Of a stretch of DNA of 64,000 nucleotides, positions 45,656 to 56,379 are shown piece by piece. The translations under genes and the position numbers were made by a program. This DNA comes from Tubulanus polymorphus (taxonomy: Eukaryota; Nemertea; Palaeonemertea; Tubulaniformes; Tubulanidae). Under the pieces are notes generated by a model. It worked only from the letters and a program-made list of their open reading frames with translations. It was not told the DNA's origin and did not search any database. Where the stretch lies: positions 19,488,450-19,552,449 of the forward strand of contig NC_134029.1 of the NCBI RefSeq assembly GCF_964204645.1, read 5' to 3'. Numbering within the stretch: the stretch's first letter is position 1; each line of letters begins with the position of its first letter.

Positions 45656-47133
45656 GGCATCTAGTATTGGCAACTACTAGTAAAACAAGAGGTATTTCAA
45701 TTTACTCGTATTTGGTAACGGATACGACGCATGAACTACGAGATATATTTTTACGTTGGTGGACAACAAAAGAACCGAAATAAGAGAATCGAGAAAACCG
45801 ATCTTTCTGTAATTGTTTCTTGCATTTTGAAAATGTATTCGATTTTATCTCGGGACTATTGTCAATGAAGTAACAACGAAATCGATATTCGTCAATCGGA
45901 AGAATCGGATCGTGCATTGGTTTCGATGTTGATATACAATTCTTTGTGTGTGAGTGTGCATGATCGTGTTCGTTCCATCGCACGGCGTATACGGAATAAT
46001 CCGTTTTTGATATACGATTCCAATAAAATCTGAATATCGCCGGCGTGATGTGTGACAGGACTGACTGCAATAAGATACAGCTGCCGAATGATTGAAATCG
46101 GAATACAGTTATCCACGTACATGCTCCAAATGGCAACAACAACCAGCACACTTTATTCTGATACATTCGTCCTATTAACTAAGGTTAACTATGGGCGACA
46201 GTTGCCTTCAAAAAGACTACATACGTCTCATGTCACGATATATAAAGTTGCAACAAAGACTATTCCATGCCACGAAGTCATGCGCCGAAATGTCGGCAGA
46301 GGGCGCCGCGTAGTGTAGATGACGTCATCTTGGGAAAACCGGAAATGATATACGTATTATATTCGTGCAGCGCGGAATTGTTACAGTTGCAGCTTTTTAC
46401 TGCATGCAACAAACGTAGTCTTTTAAAGGGAATTATCGCCCATATAGGCGCGGTTGCTGCGAGTTGCTAAAATATGCCTCGCAATTACAAAATATTGCCC
46501 TTAATGACGTGGTACAGGACCCTGATACTATTTGACGTCACTGTGAAAGTATCAGTTCGCGATTATTTCTCGAGTGTAGGGGCTACTTGGCAATTGTAGA
46601 CTGTTTACGCTGAAAGCGATATTAGGCGATCATTGCATACCGTTCGTCAGCTCAGGAAATGACACCTATATCTGATGACTCAATCGTCGTCGCAAAAACA
46701 TATGTCATAGCCAGGTACTGCAGGTGTCCATCTTGACGATTCGGGTGATTAGCTTATCCTCTCGCTCGTTGAAAACACAGAACTGAGCCAGTGCTGATGA
46801 CGATGCTGTTGCCGATACGCGATGAAGTCCCTGGGATTCTAGAAACGGGTCGTCATCGGGATTACAGATCAATATCACTTGCAACTGTTATGCGTGGACG
46901 AAACTCATCTTCTCGGAGCGGCAGGTGTATCTGACATTAACCCTTCACCTCCGCGTATGGAATAAGATCCGATCAAAGATAGATTTTGAGCGTAACCTCC
47001 GACCTGTTATGTTTTCCCGAGAACCTCTGCCATCAAAAGAATTTGGATTGGCCGGGTTGGCGGATAAGATATTGACGGTTCAAAAAATAAGCTCTACCTC
47101 CAGATTTATAGCTTATTGATAAAATAGACTGGG
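45656..47133. other. Single-copy sequence with two overlapping minus-strand frames
   Basis: Minus-strand frames of 154 codons (45702-46166) and 85 codons (45892-46149) overlap. The second looks somewhat protein-like (VDNCIPISIIRQLYLIAV) but I recognise no family, and the two cannot both be real. A CTCF-like core and a perfect CRE lie at 46295-46327. Confidence 0.3.
46295..46327 (+). promoter_or_regulatory. CTCF-like core followed by a perfect CRE
   Basis: GGCAGAGGGCGCC (46295-46307) contains AGAGGGCGC, which fits the conserved nine-base CTCF core exactly. TGACGTCA (46320-46327) is the perfect CREB/ATF palindrome, 12 bp further on. The patch is GC-rich within an AT-rich neighbourhood. Confidence 0.3.
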
Positions 47134-47297
47134 ATTAAGCCCTACGCACAGGACGCAGGGAAACACGGAAAACGCAGAATCTCGGAATCGGACATGTTTG
47201 AATCTCGGAAACATCTCGGAAACTTTGTTCTCCGAAACAATGTTTCCAGTGCCTCGTAAACGCACACGGCGCAGGGTGATGCTGCTGGGAAACATCT
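47134..47297. repeat. Family C repeat, copy 4 (one end degraded)
   Basis: The left end TTAAGCCCTACGCACAGGAC leads into GCAGGGAAACACGGAAAAC, then ATGTTTGAATCTCGGAAACA, CCGAAACAATGTTTCCAG and TCGTAAACGCACACGGCGCA. The copy breaks off at GGGAAACATC before the closing inverted end. The 60-codon frame across it is repeat-derived. Confidence 0.75.
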
Positions 47298-47898
47298 ACC
47301 TCATGTTAGAATGTTTAGCTGTGCCGGCTGTTTGCGTTTAGCTTCAATACAGAAGACCGATGTTTAGCTGGAGCTTGACGTCTATGCCCTGGAGTTGACA
47401 GATATAACAATTCTAGTGAACAACTGCATAGACCTTGCCCAAGAAGGTCTTGACTTACGTACATACGTACGTACGTTGATGGCTATGGCATATGTACACA
47501 GAATAAAGAGCGGAATCATCTACGCTGGAACCAAGAATTGGAAAGGGATGAAGTTTTTTTTAGAATTCATCAGAATTCATGAGAATTCTAGTTTTTCTGT
47601 GAACGACGCGTGTTTTGCTACTACGAGAATTCACACAGCGCAGTTGAAATTGATTAAATCGGCGACCCAGACTTGTTTGGGTCAGCGTCGGGGATCTACA
47701 TCCATGATTAATTGTTTAATTCTCCAGAGAAATCAACGGGGGTTGTGTTGTCGTTGTTCCGAAATAGAAATGCGTAGTGACACAGTTGAACTCTTGATCA
47801 CTCGGTTTGGAACTGCTTCCTAATTACAATGATTTAAGGCACTAGATGGAAGAACTCGACAAGCTGTTTAAGTTGTTGAGTATAGTGGATACTTTTTC
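47298..47898. other. Single-copy sequence with a 142-codon open frame
   Basis: The plus-strand frame at 47395-47823 begins with a non-ATG codon and contains a run of ACGT words (TACGTACATACGTACGTACG). The peptide matches no family I know and its length is within chance. Confidence 0.25.
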
Positions 47899-48362
47899 TT
47901 GACGCCGTAAAAACCATTAGAATAATGTTTATGAATATTGATAACTACTTAACATTCGTTATTTAAATGGGGTTACGTGTAAGTCGATGTGTACTACGTC
48001 ATCAATATTGGTGTTTCAAAATAACATGTACATACGTGAATTTTGGCGTTCATTTTGTAATAGAATATATTTCATGACTTTTATTTTCTATTTAATCAAT
48101 TTTCATGTCTTTTTTATAAAGAATTTTGAGACGGTATGCCCTACGCCAGCAAGCCTGGTTAGACTGGTTGCCGGTCAATTCAATTCAATTGTCGATCATT
48201 CACATTAGAAATAACTTTTTTAGACTGGTTGCCGGTCAATTCAATTCAATTGTCGATTATTCACATTAGAAATAACTTGTTTTTATCCTAAATGTTTATT
48301 ATATTATTCATTGTCGAGTGTAGTAGGCAATGTGTATGTGTTATTTTTCTTCAAGGGGCCAA
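47899..48362 (+). mobile_element. Family A non-autonomous DNA element, copy 5
   Basis: The left end TTGACGCC with GTAAAAACCATTAGAATAAT is intact; the right end is degraded to GGGGCCAA. GTGTACTACGTCATCAATAT is present, while the second box has become GCCCTACGCCAGC. A 61-bp internal segment starting AGACTGGTTGCCGGTCAATT is duplicated in tandem. Confidence 0.85.
48161..48281 (+). repeat. 61-bp tandem duplication inside family A copy 5
   Basis: Two units beginning AGACTGGTTGCCGGTCAATT start at 48161 and 48222. Each continues CAATTCAATTGTCGAT and CACATTAGAAATAACTT. They differ at only a few bases, so the duplication is more recent than the divergence between family A copies. Confidence 0.9.
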
Positions 48363-48516
48363 TGCACTTTTACGTCATTCCTCTTGTTACAAGAAATCAT
48401 AGATTTTCAAATATTTCTCTACTAGTCTTGTATCTGTAAAAATGCCGTTATTCGATTCAATAAGCCGATTACTAAAAACGAAGATCTCAAATCATTATAG
48501 TTTGTTTCGCGGTTAG

Positions 48517-48921
48517 AATTTTCCGCAGTGTAGTGTCGGATGTTTTACATACCAGCATCGCTTTAATCAGGTACTCTTTCGCGTGCGAGACGTCGTCGCG
48601 AAATTCAAAAAATGTTCCTCGACGATCGTCGTTATATTCCAATTAGACGCGTGCTTTTCTATATCTGCGACAATGTTTGGTGCGCGCGACGGCCGTGTGT
48701 GGTTTATAGTTCTATTCGGGCACGATTTCGCCCGCTGGCTGACTGAATATTTCAGGTCGTATTTCGATGATGTCGACATCGACGCACTCTCAGACTTCGA
48801 TGGGAATTTTAATTGGAGTCTGGATGTTCGCGTGAAACCACGCATTATACGAGTTTCGACTGATATTATCGGAAAGCACGAAGTGCGGCTACTGATTCGG
48901 TTTTTATACAACGATAACTAA
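48517..48921 (+). CDS. Possible exon or small ORF, unrecognised
   Basis: The plus strand stays open for 135 codons from a TAG at 48514 to a TAA at 48919-48921. From about codon 23 the peptide looks protein-like: VRDVVAKFKKCSSTIVVIFQ, then GRVWFIVLFGHDFARWLTEY, FRSYFDDVDIDALSDFDGNF and KPRIIRVSTDIIGKHEV. There is no ATG near the start; TTTAATCAG at 48562-48570 could be a 3' splice site, which would make it a terminal exon. No polyadenylation signal follows closely. The opposite strand is also open (48567-48911), which points to a composition effect. I know no family with this sequence. Confidence 0.2.
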   Translation, partial: NFPQCSVGCFTYQHRFNQVLFRVRDVVAKFKKCSSTIVVIFQLDACFSISATMFGARDGRVWFIVLFGHDFARWLTEYFRSYFDDVDIDALSDFDGNFNWSLDVRVKPRIIRVSTDIIGKHEVRLLIRFLYNDN

Positions 48922-49133
48922 GTATAATTTTCAGATATACGATAGAATATACAGCAATCTTTATTTGCATGAGACATTATGAACGACGTTTGAAAAATAT
49001 ATTTAGATACAGTTGTAGTTACTATGCAGGTCCAGCGAAACCCAAAGGCCGCATAACGCTGGGACCCTTTGAAAAAGAAAGAAAGCGTTAACAGCAAAAC
49101 AATTAACAATTATCGCAATACAAAATCATAATT
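48922..49133. other. Spacer, nothing seen
   Basis: AT-rich sequence between the possible exon and a minisatellite. No feature stands out. Confidence 0.4.
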
Positions 49134-49275
49134 GGGCAACTTTCTAAAACTAAAATCATGATAGGACAACTCTCTAAAACTAAAATGATGATATAGGGCA
49201 ACTCTCTAAAACTAAAATGACGATAGGGCAACTCTCTCAAATGATGATAGGGCAACTCCTTAAAGAAATGGGTAA
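49134..49275 (+). repeat. ~30-bp minisatellite, five units
   Basis: GGGCAACTCTCTAAAACTAA plus AATGATGATA recurs from 49134, 49164, 49196, 49226 and 49250. Units are 30, 32, 30 and 24 bp, and the last is partial. The minus-strand frame through it gives a repeating LESCPIMILV peptide, which is an artefact of the 30-bp period. Confidence 0.88.
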
Positions 49276-50600
49276 CTTGTCCCAATGCCATATATTTTCA
49301 GTACAGCCAACCTGAACCCGTTTTGTAGATTTTGTAGTTAAGTTCGTTCCAACGTCAGATTCTAATAGTTGCCTTAGCACAACGAGGAACTTTACGCGAA
49401 TGATAAATCTAAGAATGTTCCCATGTCTAGTCTAGAAGATAATCGAGGCCCAGGCAAATCAGCTTCATCCAATCCATCCACACGATCAACCAAACGAAGT
49501 GGAACAGGTTGCACTTGAATTCAAAATTGGCAGCGCAGACGTACGTATACAAGTCATTAGCAAATCGACGATCGATCTCGCCGTTGACACCAGTAGATTA
49601 TTGTCTGTTCACCGATGATAACTTCCACCGGAGTCGCTGAACTCAAAATAAAAAATCACTAAGGAGAACGCGACTAAAAAGTGGCATTGACCTTGACCCC
49701 GAAAAAAACCGCACGTGGTCCGGAATCGAGGAAATCGAGGCGATGAAGAAAAATTGACACGAATCAGCCCGGCTAATTGAGCCGGCCCGGGGCGAATTAT
49801 GTTTTTCAGCGGTTTATTTGTTGACAGCGTTTTGGAACTGAGGGCCCTAGACAAAGCGCGCCGTTACGCTCTCAAGACAGGCTGGACGCGCGCGGAAAAA
49901 ATGTACAAGGGTGTCACTAATGGCGTACTTGAGGGAAAACGGTGAATTCTACGTGCTTTGGCTACCGAGACAAAATATTTCCTTCAGCCATGAAATATCA
50001 CAGCTTTAATCATTCGATAAGCATTTTCCTTCAAGCCGCTAGATCAAAACTCGCGTCCGTTGTGGATTTCTTTTCATTGTTTATTTTCGCTCGCCGCAAG
50101 AATTGCTTCCTGGTTCTTGTAGAATCATTGTGTTAAAATCAAAGAACACATATTTATGCGTCTATACTTGGTTTGCTTTGTGGTGGCTATGTATCTAGCA
50201 AAGAAACATATTTCCTCTCGTGGTTGTTGCGAATATCTCGGCAAACAACTAAAGTTAGTTCGCGTACAAATCTATATAAGGGATGCACTGTCTGACATAC
50301 ATTTTGTCCGTATCAAAACGAGATCAAACTTTAACGACTTAATTAAACAGCGATACACCTGTCTAGACCTGTAATTACTATTGTCTGTATAGAACGCAAT
50401 TAAATATCTCCCGATTGAATATGAATTATTCACGATTACGGGGTTCTAAAGTGCATCTTATTGTCCGTTAGCATCGTCGACGCGTTCCTTGTTCAACTTA
50501 AACTTTACTTCCGATGTTATCGGTGATTCTATCGAACTGCTACAGAAAATGTAACGTATTTATGTTATCGTTTTAGGAGCCGCGTTAACCGGGTGTAGAA
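49276..50600. other. Single-copy sequence, no gene seen
   Basis: Frames up to 81 codons (49609-49854, 50156-50374), none recognisable. No shared repeat or RNA gene. Confidence 0.4.
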
Positions 50601-50786
50601 TGAATAACAAAGACGAGTAGTACTATATAGGTTAACTATTCATTTGACCACGAGCTTTCGCTACTTATCTAAAGTAGCTTCATCAGGTGAATGAGTGATG
50701 AAGCGATGAAGCTACTACACATTAGTAGCGAAATCTGGTGCATCAAATAAATAGTTAACCTAGTACTACTCGTCTCGTCTTTATTG
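50601..50786. repeat. Foldback element with hammerhead-like core in both arms
   Basis: The left arm AATAACAAAGACGAGTAGTA, GGTTAACTATTCATTTGACC mirrors the right arm ATAAATAGTTAACCTAGTAC, TACTCGTC..GTCTTTATT. In the left arm (minus strand) CTGATGA (50686-50680) is followed by one A, GCTACT (50678-50673), a loop, AGTAGC (50665-50660), GAAA (50659-50656), and a GTC 10 nt later. ATTCA before the core can pair with TGAAT after the GTC. The right arm (plus strand) has CGATGA, one A, GCTACT (50711-50716), AGTAGC (50724-50729) and GAAA (50730-50733). No coding frame. Confidence 0.8.
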
Positions 50787-51006
50787 GCTACGTGGAGCTA
50801 TGCGAGTCAGTCACAATGGTAAATTTCATAAATAACAAAGCTATCATTTTCTCTAAACCTGCCATTCGTAAGGCTCTGGGTCAAATCTGATAGACAAGAA
50901 TCGGATTTGTCTTCGGATACCAAATTTGCGCCCTTGCAATCGGCCCATCTTTCAATTCAGTTAGTTGCAAAGCCTAGATTCAAGTTCAAGGTCAAGTTGG
51001 AAGTTC
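50787..51006. other. Spacer, nothing seen
   Basis: No repeat, frame or RNA gene identified. Confidence 0.4.
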
Positions 51007-51060
51007 AATTTCAAGTTTATTTCGCGGAAAGAAAAATACATGCAGAGATGAAAAAGAAAC
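51007..51060 (-). repeat. LINE/SINE 3' tail remnant
   Basis: On the minus strand CCGCGAAATAAACTTGAAAT continues TGAACTTCC, similar to the GTGGAATAAATTGAAATTG ends at 27443-27780. Short and diverged. Confidence 0.35.
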
Positions 51061-51179
51061 CATACGATAAGATTTGTAGATTTATTCAACAAGCGCGTAA
51101 CACGTGATGCGAGAAAGAAAATGAGCTCCATGTGTAGGCCGAGCCACTCCTTAAAAGAGCCCAACTCACTCGAAGCAGG

Positions 51180-51286
51180 AATAAGAAACACAGTTTCAGG
51201 AAACAATGTTTCCGACATTAAACATGTTTTGATTCCGTGTTTCTCCGTTAGACTGATCCCTTGCGTCGTAAGCGTTGGGCGTAAGG
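51180..51286. repeat. Family C repeat, copy 5 (partial)
   Basis: AAGAAACACAGTTTCAGGAA, ACAATGTTTCC, AAACATGTTTTGATTCCG and the closing end TTGCGTCGTAAGCGTTGGGC are recognisable. The left end is missing and CATTAAACATG replaces the usual centre. Confidence 0.65.
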
Positions 51287-51917
51287 CCGCACTTGTCACC
51301 CCATATTTATACAAACTAACAAGATTCAACGTATTTATATCCATGCTCACCCTTTCAATTCAATTCAATAATACTCTGTTATATTCATTTCATGATCTAC
51401 GGTGAATAAGACAGTCTAGTTGGTTGAAATGGGGATAAATCATGACATTGCCTTTTCATACGAAAAAATGATCCTCGCGTCCTTGAATTTAAAATGTCAA
51501 TGACGCGCCATATTCAGCGTTATGGTGACGTCAGCAAAAGTCTTCATGAATAAATTACCGACTACATTCCGATACGACGATGACACGTGACCGCATCGGT
51601 GTCGTCGTTAAAGTGCCGGCGAATTATGCGAAGCATTTTCCTCAGTTATTTTATTCATAATTACTTCAGTTGGAAATACTGCACCCAAGCGGCTATGGCG
51701 TTCAACGATCAGCGTGTAGTAACTCAACCCTTTTGCAGCGCGGTTATTATTCCAAACGCATCGATTGCGAATGAGAGGCTTTTGACATGGAAAAACACCT
51801 TCAAGAGCTTGACAGTGTTTCCGGAGATATGTTCCGCTAATTTCGCGACATAGTGCGCGTCAGTTTATTTTCATTACGTTTCGAAAAACGGGATGGTTAG
51901 AAGAATACGTAGACATT
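51287..51917. other. Single-copy sequence, no gene seen
   Basis: An 88-codon plus frame (51587-51853) is not recognisable. CTTTCAATTCAATTCAATA near 51353 may be another tail fragment. Confidence 0.35.
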
Positions 51918-52055
51918 TCCACAATAAGGCTAGAAATAAAGTTCATCGTAAGCGAATGCATTGAGCAACGCTCTGGCCATTTAGACAATGGCCGAAACGT
52001 TGCCCAACGTTCTCACTCATAACAGAAATATTAGCCTTTTTCTGGCATTGTTATG
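51918..52055. repeat. Possible relative of foldback family B
   Basis: The left side CCACAATAAGGCTAGAAATA and the right side AATATTAGCCTTTTTCTGGC pair weakly through AAGGCTA. The centre has GAGCAACG, then the 7-bp stem GGCCATT/AATGGCC, directly followed by GAAACGTTG as in family B. The CTGATGA half of the core is replaced by GCTCT. Outer GCAACG/CGTTGC also pair, giving a nested hairpin. Confidence 0.5.
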
Positions 52056-52612
52056 CGAAATGTTACATTGCTACACGGTAATTGTGTATAACCTCGACCT
52101 TTTCATAGGAATCAGTAGAAAATCTAACATGCAATTAATTGCTCGATCTATAGATCTCTAGGAAGTGAGTCATTCTGTGAAGAAAATGTTGAAGCTATAC
52201 ATTAGGATTGATGGAGAGCATTATCTAGCTGTCGTAACGGAATATATAGATAATGACAATCGGGACAAATTATTCGGTATCCAGTCCTACTGCATCCGAG
52301 CCCCCCTTCCGGCTTTCTTCCCCGACAATCACCCTTTATACTGTACACACACATTCGCATTGATTCATGGATTGTATAGTATTTAGCATCTTGGGCATCC
52401 GGGTATTGTGTATTTTGCTAAAGTGATTAATGACAGCTTTTCCCATGTTAGCGCTCACCCATGTCAACCATTAGCAGACGGTGTGCGCGGAATATGAGAT
52501 CAGGCTTCGGTTTCGCCGGTGTCTCGATCATGCTTAAATGAACACCCTCTCCCGACAGTTTTTTTTTTCGAAGTAGCAACGGTATATCTTAAAAGTATAT
52601 AGTCTAGTAGTA
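52056..52612. other. Single-copy sequence, no gene seen
   Basis: A 73-codon plus-strand frame (52165-52386) is somewhat protein-like but unrecognised. No RNA gene. Confidence 0.35.

Positions 52613-52659
<47 letters not shown>
52613..52659. repeat. (TA)n microsatellite
   Basis: About 23 uninterrupted TA units, self-complementary and able to extrude a cruciform. Confidence 0.95.
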
Positions 52660-52664
<5 letters not shown>

Positions 52665-54545
52665 TTAATCGAGTCACCCTTTTTGGGGCGGAGGAGGTAG
52701 GTCTGGGGATATCGATCTCATCCCTAGCCCGGATATTGATTATTTTTGGTCTAGTACGGACGATTCATGGTTCTATTGCGGATCAGCTCGTGAAAAAATC
52801 AGCCTTATTGATACGTATAAATAGAAATAGAAATACATCCTCTTTAAGGTATAATCTTAGTGAAATGTAAGGTTAAATGCGCTGTGCAGGCCTTGTGCTT
52901 TCTAAACTTAGCACCAGTGGCGGATCCAGTGGACCGCTTGAGATTTTGCAATAACATTTTCAATCTAGTCAATATTTGCCTGCATGTGACTGACTTTACA
53001 TTCAAACGCCCTACTGGTTTTATCTAAGGAACCGAAACAACTTAAGCTCAATCTTATATCTTGGATCTTGCCAATGGGAATACGGTCACTTATACTAATC
53101 TATCCTCGACACTGGAGACGCATCGACAAGCGCAAATAACAATATTTCGATGAGTGCACTACTCTGACCTATCGTTAAAAGTGTACGTTCTGCGATCATT
53201 AAACGTCAGGTGATGGTCGCAGATATGTTAGTAATGGCTATCGATTGGTGCTGATTGAGCTGACGAGGTCAATATCATGGTATACCCGGCCTTAATATCG
53301 GAGACACTGATTGACTGGGACCACGAAATACATTTCTCGATATATATGTTATGATTTTCTTTCTAAAAGTAATACAGCACATGAATCTTGAGTTGAAAAT
53401 GAAAACAAATGAATTGTTAGATCTAGGCCTCTCGCTATACCATCCACTGCGTAATCTGTGCGTGATCTGACGATAGAGTCCGAAAGGTCGTGCCATTTGA
53501 GAATATTTTTGTTGAGTTTTTTATGTATATAATACGTAATTTTTCATAAATACATATATAAGCTTTTTACGGCCCTGTGGTTTTAGTTTTATGGCCTGTG
53601 GCAGACTAGACCGAGGGTAAATGTGCAGTAAATGTCGATTACTTTTTTTCGAATCTCACAGAATAGATAACAGAATGATGATTTTCGGAATATTTGCAAT
53701 TACCACGAATACCCTGATAGCTGAAATCAACAATCGGTTGTAAATCTAAATGTAATCTTGACAGGCTTAACTCTCCGAAGTCCACTTTAAGATCGCTTTT
53801 AGTCTTCTTCTCATCCTGTCGAAAGTTATACCCCGACACATTTATCTATTTCAGTCGCTTTAAATAGCACGAATTTCACATTTCAAAGCGTCAGCTACGA
53901 TCCAAAAATTCAATTAAGTGCCGGGTACTTGATGATAGAATCATTCAATTTCTCCGCTAACACAATAAAGGTGTTCAAATTGAGATTACATTGGCAGAAA
54001 TCAGACAGCTTACGAGTCGGTGCCGCCAGGAATTCAACAAGATTTGATGACGATGCTTTTTCCTAATGATTAAATGTGTCGGCTGCGCGAAGATTAGATT
54101 TTTACGAAAAGTTTAATTCGATTCCGGGTCGTTTCGTCGACATGTACTGGAAACTGCTGGAAAGAAAACGAATGCTGTTTTGATGCAGAATAAATTCATT
54201 TATCGATATATAAGTAAAATTTACTGGCTATTTAAAATCATACACGAGATCGGCTAGGTTGAAATGAGATATCAGTTCAAAAAGAAAACATGGCTTTTGC
54301 TTAGGTGATTGCCTCCTTTCGGGGGTAGCGAATGAACCCCGCGAAATTTTCCCCTTTGAAAGTGCCTTTCAAAAAGTCAGTGTGAAAATATTCTGGTCAA
54401 GATTTTTCGAAATTTGGATACAATATTTATGTTTTTTTTCGTAAAATGAAAAGTAATCCATTAACAAATTCGTTATCAGGAAAGTGTCCCTTTTTACGGT
54501 GAAAAAGTGCCCTTTCTCTTGGAATAGAACTGCTCCTCAAAAAAC
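52660..54545. other. Single-copy sequence; isolated hAT-type end
   Basis: CAGTGGCGGATCCAG at about 52916 looks like a hAT terminus, but no partner end was found. Otherwise AT-rich with short frames (53275-53496, 53639-53839). TTTCCCCTTTGAAAGTGCC and AAAGTGCCCTTTCTCTTG (54340-54520) form a loosely repeated motif. Confidence 0.35.
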
Positions 54546-56379
54546 AAGGTACGGGCGTGTCTTATATTCTAAGACTGGTCTTAGCTTGTAAGATTATACA
54601 TTGAACCAAATTGGCCTTAGACTAGTGCTAAATCGAAGCTAAGACTCTACCCTGGTGTATAAGGTTTTTCAAGGCACTCAACCGGTGGAACCAATCCAAT
54701 CGGGTGACGTTCTTTTGTGACGAGTCTTTCGGTTCTTTCTACTTCTCCATTTTTTTTACCACCGTCATAACCACCGCGCGTAATTTCGGCGCAAAAACAT
54801 TCGTCCATTGGCTTCGAGATACTTAAGCATTTAGTGAAAGCTTTATGGCATCTCTTGCATCTAGATGGCGGTTTTATGTGGAAGATTTCATCTGCAAGTA
54901 AACACAGTTGCCGTACGCGTACGGAATACGTAACCGGCGAGCCGATTATTTACCGGTTAGCCTGCTGAATATAGTGGCCGCCTTTTTGCCCCGGAACGCC
55001 GTTGTGTATCGAGATTACCAAATTTATTCATTGTCCGCGTAGCGAAGTGTTACAGACAGTATCGGCTGGGGATGGATTTTGACAGTCATTCGATCTGGCG
55101 TTCCAGATGTTATTATTCCGTGTACGTGAGACAAAAATCAACCGCATTCTCGACGATGTATTATTATCTCATATCTGCCTTTTCGACACGACGTGTGTCG
55201 CAAAAGCGATGGCCAAGCCGAACCTTCTGATTTCTTCTGATTTCTTCACCAGATGCAGTTTTCTCAGGTTTTTTTCCCCGACGACAACGTGAAATTATCG
55301 AACTTAGATTACGACTTTGACCGCTCAAACTGGTTCTACATTTCTGCTGCGGTATAGACAGCCGCTAGCGTGGCATAATATGCGACTTTTGCCCGATTCC
55401 CTAATGGCGTCGAGAAATTGGCGAGTAATTGGATGAAGTTTGAATGTTAATTAGTCCATAACCAGTTAACGAAGCAAATTAATTAACGATTGTCATGATA
55501 ATCAACCATTTACACGAACGTCATTCGGAAGGATATCCATAAATTTTCTGGGAAACGTTCCCGCTTAGCGCCAGGATAATTCGGATATCACGTTCTCTGA
55601 CCTTATGTCATTTCTATGACTGCCTTGTACATGCTAACTGTCGCATCATAGCAATCATAAATTTCATGTTATTACATTTTCAGTGTCTATAATATTTATT
55701 TATAATTTTGTTTATATGAAAGAAAATGGTATCATATCATAATTAACAACCGAAGGCTTTAATAACGAGTGATTTCGTAAAAAAATATATTATCATTGGT
55801 TGGACCGGCTATATCATACTGACACTGGGACCTTATTTCATAATATCATCACGTGTACTCAGGTTGAATCGTTATTCTATGTTTATGTTCTATCTGTACA
55901 CCGAAATCCGTATGGATATAACCGTATGATAAATGTTTATTAAATTGAATTAATCATATCATATCATATACGTCATATCTTCAAACGAAGGTTAATGATG
56001 CGATGATATATCATTCTCCATTTCCAATCGTTACTTATACTATCATCACATTGATAGTCCGGCATACTGATGCGGCGTACATTTTCATAGATAACTATCG
56101 GTTTAGAACTCGACGATAGCGCCAATTGCCGGAAATGGCCGAATAATTGCGAGTACGGTCGATCCGACAATCAGCGACCACTCGTATTTCCGCGCTGAAG
56201 TGGACGCACACTTGCCCGCCAGCCACAATCAAGTACATACTGACCAGTTTCGACATTTGCATTTGTTTTCTAATATGGCTTATTATAGGATTTGTATCGG
56301 AGCGCGCGGGCTGCTACTGTCGTTCGGGAATTACGATTTTTTTCCCCTGTCAGCTCATTTTAGGTGACTAACGTTGAAT
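54546..56379. other. Single-copy sequence with a CTCF-like site, no gene seen
   Basis: CTAAGACTGGTCTTAGCTTG near 54570 is a small inverted repeat. CATCTAGATGGCGG (54868-54881) contains the nine-base CTCF core AGATGGCGG. ATCATATCATATCATAT near 55953 is a short microsatellite. Frames are short (55107-55292, 56147-56371). Confidence 0.35.

Noticed and set aside
45702-46166. 154-codon minus-strand frame and an overlapping 85-codon frame
   Set aside because: The two overlap in different frames and neither matches a family I know.
49103-49291. Repeating LESCPIMILV peptide frame
   Set aside because: It is the 30-bp minisatellite read on the minus strand.
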